Below are positions 20,579 to 27,330 of a stretch of DNA of 39,929 nucleotides, piece by piece. The DNA lies in the NCBI GenBank assembly GCA_040901765.1, contig JBBDYG010000045.1, positions 1-39,929 on the forward strand, given 5' to 3'. The notes under the pieces were generated by a model that was not told where the DNA came from, searched no databases, and was given only the letters and a program-made list of their open reading frames with translations. This stretch comes from JBBDYG01 sp040901765 (GTDB taxonomy: Bacteria > Planctomycetota > Planctomycetia > Pirellulales > Lacipirellulaceae). Made by a program: the position numbers and the translations under genes. How positions within the stretch are numbered: the stretch's first letter is position 1; the number at the start of each line of letters is the position of its first letter.

Positions 20579-20913
20579 GGCTGGTGCGTACCAGCCCTGT
20601 TTTCCGAAAGTGTTCTCTTTAGCCGCGCAAACGCGCAGCGAGTGCAAGATGCGTACGAACAACCGCCAGATCGCCGCCAATGCTACGACCCGCCAGGGCC
20701 TGCAGGTGATCGTTCGTACGATTGACGCCACGCTGCGCCATCTCAAAGGCCTATGTATGGGCCTTAAGCGCGGCGGCATGCGTTGCGCCAACCCTTGGTA
20801 CGCCCTCGTACCAGCGGCGCCGGTCGTACGACCGGTGGTAGCCGTGGAACAACTGTGTTCCCAGCGCCACCAGACGTGGCGACCCGACCGCCGGAGCTGT
20901 TCGACATTGTCGA
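20579..20913 (+). other. Hairpin-dense region, possible structured RNA or short gene
   Basis: In 335 bp I find eight clear perfect hairpins or palindromes: 20579-20596 (7-bp stem), 20652-20660 with 20712-20720 (9-bp stem enclosing 51 nt), 20746-20765 (6-bp), 20796-20813 (7-bp, 4-nt loop), 20820-20835 (16-bp palindrome), 20846-20861 (6-bp, ACTG loop), 20865-20881 (6-bp) and 20901-20913 (5-bp). A weaker one is near 20624-20636. Several contain GTAC. A plus-strand frame from ATG 20649 to 20933 (94 residues) overlaps it and has GC-rich third positions, but I recognise no family and see no clear ribosome site. Function unknown. Confidence 0.45.
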
Positions 20914-21047
20914 GCACCGTGTCAGCAAGCTGAATTCCCTAAGTAGCTCAGCTTAACGACACGCCTCTCCGACCGGTCGAAGCCCCCGCCGAACCGCTGC
21001 GGCTCCGCCGCGCGTTTTCCCGGGTGCTTGGTTCTGGCCTTCTTCCT

Positions 21048-21065
21048 GTCACGAATGATCGTGAC
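21048..21065 (+). promoter_or_regulatory. Inverted repeat before the sigma factor gene, possible operator
   Basis: GTCACGA-ATGA-TCGTGAC is a perfect 7-bp dyad ending 18 bp before the sigma factor ATG and just ahead of the GAGAGA ribosome site (21075-21080). It could be an operator or a translational hairpin controlling the sigma factor. Confidence 0.4.
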
Positions 21066-21083
21066 CGTGCTTGCGAGAGAACA

Positions 21084-21659
21084 ATGACCATCACCGAAGA
21101 AATCCTGTACACCGAAGCGAGCGTCACCGAATTGGTCGAACTGTCGCAGGACGGCGACCGCGAAGCCTTCGGCGAGTTGGCGTCCCGGTACGAGAACCTC
21201 GTGCGGTCGATCGCCCTGCGCCGGCTCGGCGACTGGGCCGAGGCCCAGGAACTGTGCCAGGAAGTGTTGATCAAGGCCATGCAGCGGATACACCAGTTAC
21301 ACGAACCGGCCGCGTTCGGCGGTTGGCTGCGGTCGATCACGGTCCGCATGGCCATCAACCGACAGGTCCGCCGGTCTCCGGCCATTGCCACCGAGCCACA
21401 GACGCTGGCTGCCATTCACTCCGATGGTTTCACGCCGCTCGATTCGCTACTGGTGAGCGAGCGGGCGTCGCAGGTGCGCGACGGTTTGAGCCGACTGGCC
21501 GATCTCGATCGTTCAACGCTTGAAGCGTTTTACGTTCGGGGCCAGTCGCTCAACGAAATGAGCCAGTCGTTCGACGCACCGGTCGGCACGATCAAGCGCC
21601 GGCTCCACGTCGCACGGAAGCGGCTCGCCCGAGAACTGGAACCTATGCAGGCCGTGTGA
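21084..21659 (+). CDS. ECF-type RNA polymerase sigma factor
   Basis: This 191-residue protein has sigma-70 region 2 (about 12-85: DREAFGELASRYENLVRSIA, then DWAEAQELCQEVLIKAMQRI) and region 4 (about 125-185: LADLDRSTLEAFYVRGQSLN, then APVGTIKRRLHVARKRL as the helix-turn-helix for the -35 box). Regions 1 and 3 are absent, as in ECF factors. It would direct polymerase to a specific promoter set in response to a signal. No anti-sigma factor gene is adjacent: upstream is the hairpin-dense region and downstream an assembly gap and a convergent gene. ATG 21084 is supported by GAGAGA 4-9 bp upstream. Confidence 0.9.
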   Translation: MTITEEILYTEASVTELVELSQDGDREAFGELASRYENLVRSIALRRLGDWAEAQELCQEVLIKAMQRIHQLHEPAAFGGWLRSITVRMAINRQVRRSPAIATEPQTLAAIHSDGFTPLDSLLVSERASQVRDGLSRLADLDRSTLEAFYVRGQSLNEMSQSFDAPVGTIKRRLHVARKRLARELEPMQAV

Positions 21660-21710
21660 CTAGCTCCCCCCGCGGAACGCCGATAGCCGGATCGCCACGC
21701 GATCCGGCGT

Positions 21711-21738
21711 GGGGGGGGGGGGGGGGGGNNNNNNNNNN
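21711..21738. other. Poly-G run and assembly gap
   Basis: Eighteen G are followed by ten N. The flanks (GATAGCCGGATCGCC at about 21682 and GGCGACC...GGTCGCCGGCTAT at about 21748-21771) form an imperfect inverted repeat, so the assembly broke inside a palindrome. True length and sequence here are unknown. Confidence 0.95.
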
Positions 21739-21767
21739 ACCCGGCGTCGGCGACCGTAGGTCGCCGG

Positions 21768-22196
21768 CTATTCGGTTTTGCGAGTTGCCGTCATTGCACC
21801 AACTGCAATACCGAGCCAGCCCAAGATCATCAGCACCCCGCCGATCGGCACTACCGCACCCAGCCACTTCAGTTCCGGTCCGCTAAAGACCAGCACGTAG
21901 AGCAGCCCGCTGAAGACGAGCGTCCCCACGAACGTCGCCATCGCCGCCAAGTTCCACACCCGCGATTGCTGCCGGTCGAGCAGTAGCCCGACCAGCACCA
22001 GCGCCACCGCTCCATACATTTGGTAGCGCGCCGCGGTCTCAAAATTCGCCGTCCGCTTGGGCAGATCGGCATCGAAGCCTAACTCGATGAGCTGCTTCTC
22101 CAACACATGCGCTCCGAAGGCGCCGAACACAATGCCCAAGGCGCCAAGTAGGGAGCCGGTGACGATCCAACGGATGGCGGTGCGAGGCATGGGCAA
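21768..22196 (-). CDS. DUF423 family small membrane protein (YgdD-like)
   Basis: This 142-residue protein has four predicted membrane helices. Family motifs are present: GAFGAHVLEKQL after the first helix, FETAARYQMYGAVALVLVG, TLVFSGLLYVLVF, and VVPIGGVLMILGWLGI at the end. DUF423 proteins are conserved inner-membrane proteins without an assigned biochemical role. The ATG at 22196 gives the full first helix. It is convergent with the sigma factor gene, and its upstream region is the large nested repeat at 22203-22593, leaving little unique promoter sequence. Confidence 0.87.
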   Translation of the reverse strand: MPMPRTAIRWIVTGSLLGALGIVFGAFGAHVLEKQLIELGFDADLPKRTANFETAARYQMYGAVALVLVGLLLDRQQSRVWNLAAMATFVGTLVFSGLLYVLVFSGPELKWLGAVVPIGGVLMILGWLGIAVGAMTATRKTE

Positions 22197-22202
22197 TGGT
22201 AG

Positions 22203-22593
22203 GTGATGAGTGGTGAGTGGTGAGTAAGTGAGTAGGTGAGTAGGTGAGTAGGTGAGTGGTTTCTCTCATCTAAGTAACAGGTCCAGAATAACTTCGGTAT
22301 TTTGGCCAACGGCCTTTTTCACCGTAGCCTGGGGCAACGCCCCAGGCAGGCGGCACATCCCCGCGCATTGGCCAAAGGCCATAATCAGTGCTTAGTGACG
22401 TAACACAGCCTGCAGACGGTGAATATGGCCTTCGGCCAATCATCTGTTTCGACTTCCATTCCTGAGGCGTTGCCCCAGGCTACGATGAATCATGGCCTTC
22501 GGCCAAAATGTCGATCGTTTAACTGAACCGCCGGAGTTATTCTTGAGCTATTCCTAACCTACTCACTTACTCACTTACTCACCACTCACTCCC
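22203..22593. repeat. Nested mirror-order inverted repeat spacer with 8-bp tandem repeat
   Basis: The left side reads, outside to inside: a GTGAGTAG tandem (period 8, 22228-22259), AGAATAACTTCGG, TTTTGGCCAACGGCC, CGTAGCCTGGGGCAACGCC (about 22324-22342), TTGGCCAAAGGCCAT. The right side carries related reverse complements in mirrored order: ATGGCCTTCGGCCAA, GGCGTTGCCCCAGGCTACG (about 22468-22486), GGCCTTCGGCCAAAA, CCGGAGTTATTCT, then CTCACTTACTCACTTACTC (about 22563-22581). A transcript could fold into one imperfect hairpin with arms of about 170-190 nt. No ORF is supported inside. Confidence 0.75.
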
Positions 22594-22595
22594 AC

Positions 22596-22633
22596 AAAAA
22601 AGCCGCCGCGGGCAAACGGCGCCCGCGACGGCT
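22596..22633 (-). terminator. Rho-independent terminator of the secretin gene
   Basis: On the minus strand, a 13-bp stem with one mismatch (arms 22633-22621 and 22613-22601) and a 7-nt loop are followed by TTTTTT. It lies about 30 bp after the secretin stop and closes the pilus-type locus. Confidence 0.85.
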
Positions 22634-22662
22634 CAGGGGGGAATTCGCGTTATGTCGTGCTG

Positions 22663-25600
22663 TTAAAGGTTCGGCGGCGTTATGCCCAGGCGCTCTTCTT
22701 CTTCCTCCTGGATAATGATCCGGGGCGTGACCATCATCATCAGGCTATCGGTTTCGCGGCCGATGCCGATGTTCTTGAATAGTCGGTTCACATACGGCAC
22801 TTTCGATAGGAGCGGGACGCCGACCTCGTTGCGTGACTCCCGTAACCGTTTGATGCCGCCCAAGAGCACCGTTCCGCCGTCGGGCACGCTGACCGTCGTG
22901 GTCACCGACACGAATATGAACTGGGGCAACTGCACCGTCGTGCCAGCCCGTTCCGTAATTTCCTCGGTTTCGTCCTCGCTGTCTCCATCGTCAGATTCCG
23001 ACGTGCTGGAGCTAGAACTCGCCGTGGACTCGCGTCCTTCGAACGTGAATTCCGTCACGTCGCCAATCTGACTGAAGAATGGCACCACCGTCAGTCGCAC
23101 GTAACGCCGGTCGTCCGAAATGACCGCCTGAATCGTCATCATGGTTCCTTCGGACAGCACCACGATCACCGGTTGCTGCGCCGCGGCAAACTCGCCGACC
23201 ACGGGGATCACGCTGATCACGAAGGGGGTCTGCGACGTGTCGGAGACAAACGCCTGCTGCCCGTTGAACAGGGTCACCTTGGGAGCGTTGAGCACGTTCG
23301 AGCGGCTGTCTCCCTGGGCGGCCTGCACGAGGAAGTACGCCTCGATGTCGCTCAGAATCGCAAAGCCAAACGTGGCCGCTCCCGCGGGATCAAACCCACC
23401 AAAGGCCGGTGCCGTGACGCCGAAGCTGTTTTGCCGGAAGGGGATGTCCAGGTCCGCCGTGAAGCGTGGGAAGTCGGTCAAGCTGGTCGATTCGTTCATA
23501 CCCACAATGACGCTCGGGCCGCCTTCGTAGGCCGTGCCCGGCGGCAACCCCGGCGGAACCGCGATCGGCGTCCGGTCGGCGATGTTCATGTCGAAGTCAA
23601 TGCCGATCCGCTCGAAGAAGTTATCATTGAGTCGGATGAATCGCACTTCGATGGTCACTTGCAAGTCTTGCAGACGCCGCAACTGCTCGAGCAGATCGGC
23701 GATCTCTTCATGAACGGCTTGCGTTTGGCTGATGACTAGGCTCAAGTTGGTGGGGAAAGGCCGAATCTCCGCCTCGCCACCGCCATTCTCCGCCCAAGTG
23801 TCGGAAGCGACGGTCGAGATAATCAGGTCGATCAGCGAATCGAAGTCGGCCTGCGCTCCGCCGCCCAAGCCACCCGGACCACTCGCCATGGGCATGGTGC
23901 TCGGCAAGCCGCCGATCATTGGCCCGCTCGAACCGCCCATTTGCTGGGCCATGACCGCCTCGTTCGGCATGCCATCGGCGCCTCGCGGACCCCGGCTGGC
24001 AGCCAACGCAATCGGCCCCGGTACGCCCAGCCCGCCGCCGCCGTAGCCCATCGCTGCATACGCGTCGTTGAGCATCCCTTGCAGGCCGATGTTGTTGCTC
24101 GGCACAAAGTTCGGAATCGGCATCACCAAGTCGGCGACATAGTAAACTTCATTCTTGATGTCGCCATCGCGGAGCTGCTCGCTCGTAATCTTCAGCACTT
24201 CATCCTTCACCATGTAGCTCAGGTGCAGCGGCTCCAGGATCAGGTTCAACGCGCTTTTTAGCGAAATCTCGCCCGTCAGATTGATCGTCACCGGCGTGTC
24301 GGTTGACACCCCTTCCTGAGTCAAGCCGCGGGGGTCGATATGGATGTTAATACCCGACATCTGTGACAAACCGTCGATCACTTCCGTCAGCGGCCGGTCG
24401 GTATACTTCAACAGTACCGGCATGCGTAGCTTGCGCTCGATCTCAAGCTCTCGCTCCGATCGGCGGGCATCACGGTCGGTCAATTTGCTGCGATTGTTGA
24501 TATCCTCCCAATCCTTGATGTCTGGAAACACCATTTCGTTTCCATCGCCCACGTTGGCGACCGACGACTGGTTAACGTCGTTGAAGCTCTTCCAATTGGC
24601 CATCTCCTTGCGGTCCATCAGGTCTTGATTCATGATGTTCCGCCGAATGAACTTCGCGTTCTCCCACACCTGCTGCGCGACCGGTTCATCGGGCGCGAGG
24701 TCGTACAGGCGGCGGGCGACGATCTCCATCTCCTCATACCGCTGCTCGTCCCGAAGTTTGTTGAATTGATCGACCAACTCGGCGACTTGTTCCTGCACCT
24801 TCACCTCGACCGCCCGGCGGCGATCAAGCTCGCCCAGCACGGCGGCGTTCTGCTCGTCGAGTTCAATTTGCGCTCGGTTGTCCTCGATATACCGCTCCGT
24901 CTCGGCGAGTGTCACATCGATGCGCGCCAAAAGCTGGCGGCGCACTTCCTCGGCGGCTTGCGATTGTTCGACCTGCTGTCGGACTTGCTGTAGGATTTCG
25001 AGCGCCCGCTTGGGATCTTCTTCCCGGATGCCGCGAGCTTCCAACTGCTGTTTTCCGACGTCGGCCGAGAGCTGCCGGGCGATCACCTGCTGATCGCCGT
25101 CGAGCGCTTCGAGCGTGCCCCCTTCGCTGGCAATGGGGCCGGGAGCCAGCGGCTCCGCGTCGGCGGCCACGGCCGCCGGTGGAGCCGGGGGCGCGGGCGG
25201 TGTGGTCGCAACTGGAGACAGCATCCGCAAGTGTTCTTGCAAGCGCCCTCGACTGGACGGTTCGAGTTGATCTTGTTGTCTGCCGGCCTGTTGAAACAAC
25301 GATAGCGCTTCGGCTCGATTCTGATCGCGCAGAGCTTGTTCTCCACGCTCCAGTAACTGGGCTGCGGTGGCGGGCAATTCGGGGGTTAGCGGTTGCAATC
25401 GCTCGGCAAACGGAGGCGTTGTTTGCGCCAGCCGCAGCGAATTGGGCGGTTCCGTGGGAGCGGTTGGCTCCGGTGGATTTAGGTCATAGCGCGCGGGGTC
25501 CGCATAGCGGGGTGCGCCGACGGGTTCGACAGCTTCGGCCGAGGTGACAGGGTAGCGTGTAGGCGGAGTTTGCAGGACCGGCTCGGTAGCTTCCGCGGTC

Positions 25601-26253
25601 ACCACCGCCGATCCGCTTGGGGCACCCAATCCGTCGAACGCTTGCGATACTTGCGGCGTCATGCCGATCCGCGGCCGGCTCGGCATTGCCGCGTCACCCG
25701 GGGAAGGCAACGCGCGTGGCGCGTCGCCTTGCGCAAATGGATTGTTCGGAGATTGGCCAGGGCTCAATTGCGGCAGGGCCATCGGTTCGGCGCCCGGAAG
25801 TCCCTGCGCGGGAAACTGCGGTGCGAACGGAGTCGTTTTCGGGGCGCTCGGAAGTGGCGCGAGGCGCTCCCGAAATGGATCGGGCGTCGTCGACAGCGGC
25901 ACCTCTGGTGATGCGAGTGCCGCAGACCCAGCTTCGGAAGCCGCTTGCGGCCGGGCTGCTCGCAGCTTGGCCAAGTCACGCCGCAACTTGGTCGGGTTGT
26001 CGCCGAAATACAATAACGGGTAACTGGCGCCGGACGACTCGGCGCGACGCGACAGCGATTCTGCGCCGTCGAGATCACCGTCCTTCATCGCCTGCCGAGC
26101 CTGAGCGACCAGTCGATCAACGTCCTGCCGCGAGAGCCGCGGCCGCGCCGGCGCCGTTGCGGACTGCGCTGTCACGGATTGGGCGGCTGCTTCCGGGGCG
26201 TGACTCAGGCTGCCGCCAATCACGCAGCAGACCAAGATAGCTGCTCCACGCAT
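22663..26253 (-). CDS. Secretin (GspD/PilQ family), extended N-terminus
   Basis: This 1196-residue exported protein begins with a signal peptide (MRGAAILVCCVIGGSLSHAP...AAAQ). Residues about 30-370 are low-complexity, Pro/Ala/Gln-rich sequence with a short TPR-like start; about 370-600 are coiled and charged. A secretin N-domain (about 608-710, VLLKYTDRPLTEVIDGLSQM onward) and a further N-domain (about 811-880) precede the pore domain, which ends with VPLLSKVPYVNRLF (near 1146) and MVTPRIII. Secretins form outer-membrane gates for type IV pili or type II secretion. A Gly-rich insert lies between N-domains. At nearly twice the usual 600-700 residues it is unusually long. The ATG at 26253 is supported by AGGGAAG about 8 bp upstream; the open frame to 26475 lacks a leader. 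Confidence 0.9.
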   Translation of the reverse strand: MRGAAILVCCVIGGSLSHAPEAAAQSVTAQSATAPARPRLSRQDVDRLVAQARQAMKDGDLDGAESLSRRAESSGASYPLLYFGDNPTKLRRDLAKLRAARPQAASEAGSAALASPEVPLSTTPDPFRERLAPLPSAPKTTPFAPQFPAQGLPGAEPMALPQLSPGQSPNNPFAQGDAPRALPSPGDAAMPSRPRIGMTPQVSQAFDGLGAPSGSAVVTAEATEPVLQTPPTRYPVTSAEAVEPVGAPRYADPARYDLNPPEPTAPTEPPNSLRLAQTTPPFAERLQPLTPELPATAAQLLERGEQALRDQNRAEALSLFQQAGRQQDQLEPSSRGRLQEHLRMLSPVATTPPAPPAPPAAVAADAEPLAPGPIASEGGTLEALDGDQQVIARQLSADVGKQQLEARGIREEDPKRALEILQQVRQQVEQSQAAEEVRRQLLARIDVTLAETERYIEDNRAQIELDEQNAAVLGELDRRRAVEVKVQEQVAELVDQFNKLRDEQRYEEMEIVARRLYDLAPDEPVAQQVWENAKFIRRNIMNQDLMDRKEMANWKSFNDVNQSSVANVGDGNEMVFPDIKDWEDINNRSKLTDRDARRSERELEIERKLRMPVLLKYTDRPLTEVIDGLSQMSGINIHIDPRGLTQEGVSTDTPVTINLTGEISLKSALNLILEPLHLSYMVKDEVLKITSEQLRDGDIKNEVYYVADLVMPIPNFVPSNNIGLQGMLNDAYAAMGYGGGGLGVPGPIALAASRGPRGADGMPNEAVMAQQMGGSSGPMIGGLPSTMPMASGPGGLGGGAQADFDSLIDLIISTVASDTWAENGGGEAEIRPFPTNLSLVISQTQAVHEEIADLLEQLRRLQDLQVTIEVRFIRLNDNFFERIGIDFDMNIADRTPIAVPPGLPPGTAYEGGPSVIVGMNESTSLTDFPRFTADLDIPFRQNSFGVTAPAFGGFDPAGAATFGFAILSDIEAYFLVQAAQGDSRSNVLNAPKVTLFNGQQAFVSDTSQTPFVISVIPVVGEFAAAQQPVIVVLSEGTMMTIQAVISDDRRYVRLTVVPFFSQIGDVTEFTFEGRESTASSSSSTSESDDGDSEDETEEITERAGTTVQLPQFIFVSVTTTVSVPDGGTVLLGGIKRLRESRNEVGVPLLSKVPYVNRLFKNIGIGRETDSLMMMVTPRIIIQEEEEERLGITPPNL

Positions 26254-26324
26254 TTTGTACTTCCCTGTAGCGTTCAACTCGACACTCCTTGTGGCAATGC
26301 AGCGCGACGTAGCGCGTGCTCTTT

Positions 26325-26344
26325 CCGAAGCTTCCATGCTTCGG
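26325..26344 (-). promoter_or_regulatory. Hairpin in the secretin leader
   Basis: A 7-bp perfect stem (CCGAAGC / GCTTCGG, 6-nt loop) lies about 72 bp upstream of the secretin ATG in what should be its 5' leader. A regulatory role is only a possibility. The remaining spacer (26254-26676) has no other clear feature; a TATAAA on the minus strand near 26379 lacks a matching -35. Confidence 0.25.
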
Positions 26345-26676
26345 ACGCCGAGCGGGTTAGGACTCGGCCAATTCAATTTATAGGCCCTGTGACAAACGGC
26401 GAATCGGTCGCAAAAAGTGCAATGCCCTTTCCGATACCGGTGTTCCCGTTCGCCGAGAGTGAGTGATAAGTGCAAGTAGACGAGCGGCGGGATAAATACC
26501 GCTGCCCCGAATGACGGTCAAGGCCACTTCCGCCGAAAGCGCCTTATTTCTCGTGCTAGCGGCACTTTTTAGGCTCGCATGGTAGAATAAGAAGAGACAA
26601 GATCGACAAGTCATTGCCAGCGCAAAGGCGGTATTCTAGTATTCACGACCAAACCCCCAAGCGTTGAGAGCAAACA

Positions 26677-26967
26677 ATGGCACCGATCACGATTCCTCCC
26701 GAAATTGAGATTCCGCTTGCGGACGAAGCTCGGTTGCGGGGCACGACGCCGGAACTTTTGGCGATCGATTGCCTGCGTCGGCAGTTCGTCGCTCCCAAGG
26801 CAAACGGCACCAAAAACGACTCCTCCAATCTTGCGGAACATTTGCGCGATTTCGTCGGCGTTATTCAGAGTGGAGACCGCATCCCCGGGGGAGCGCAAAT
26901 GTCAAAGAATCCCGGAGCGAAATTTACGGAGTTGCTTTATGAGCAAGAACGTGGTCGACGCGCATGA
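26677..26967 (+). CDS. Small antitoxin-like protein, toxin partner not intact
   Basis: This 96-residue protein opens with ITIPPEIEIPLADEARLRGT-TPELLAIDCLR, a strand plus two helices that resembles the N-terminal DNA-binding part of small antitoxins common in planctomycetes and cyanobacteria. The rest (DRIPGGAQMSKNPGAKFTEL) is like the variable toxin-binding tail. Such genes are usually followed by an overlapping PIN-domain toxin. Here an overlapping ATG at 26964 starts MILGVTDK and then stops, so either the toxin is lost or the gene stands alone. It lies on the strand opposite to the pilus-type genes, between the PilP-position gene and the secretin. Assignment is by resemblance only. Confidence 0.5.
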   Translation: MAPITIPPEIEIPLADEARLRGTTPELLAIDCLRRQFVAPKANGTKNDSSNLAEHLRDFVGVIQSGDRIPGGAQMSKNPGAKFTELLYEQERGRRA

Positions 26968-27053
26968 TTTTAGGGGTGACCGATAAATAGCTTGGCGATT
27001 TTCGGGGAAGAAACAAAGGTAGTGCCTCGCCGTTTCGGATCGCTAAAGCTTGT

Positions 27054-27276
27054 CGTACCGCGAAGCGGTTCCGCCCTTCAGCCCAGGGTTGTCCGCCGCG
27101 GCGGACTACCCTGGGTTCACGTCCGATACCAGATTGTCTACCCCAACGAGGTTGCGCCGACCGGCGTGCAAGGGACGGAACCCCGTTGGGATACAGGAAG
27201 CAATTTGCGCGACCACCCAGGGTAGGTCGCCAGAGCGACCAACCCTGGGCTGGAAGACGTAACGCCTTCGGCGTAA
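27054..27276. repeat. Palindromic repeat element, copy 2
   Basis: This 223-bp relative of 15576-15773 shares the left edge (CGTACCGC then GCGGTTCCG), the arms built on CAGCCCAGGGTT and AACCCTGGGCTGGAAGACG, the interior ACCCCAACG-type words, and the right-edge hairpin ending GCGTAA. The inner parts of the arms differ (GTCCGCCGCGGCGGAC here). It lies between the antitoxin-like gene and the 3' end of the PilP-position gene, and fills most of that 363-bp spacer. Confidence 0.85.
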
Positions 27277-27330
27277 TGCGTTACGAGAAAATTGAAGCTC
27301 CAAACCTGGAAGTTATTCTTCGACCATCTA

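Noticed and set aside
20567..20917. Minus-strand 116-residue ORF across the hairpin-dense region
   Set aside because: Its composition is Arg/Trp-rich as expected for a shadow frame, with no start context or family resemblance.
22228..22259. Period-8 tandem repeat as a possible CRISPR array
   Set aside because: Units are 8 bp with no spacers and no cas genes; it is a simple tandem repeat forming one arm of a palindrome.
26611..26898. Minus-strand 95-residue ORF overlapping the antitoxin-like gene
   Set aside because: It is the antisense shadow of 26677-26967 and shows no recognisable domain.
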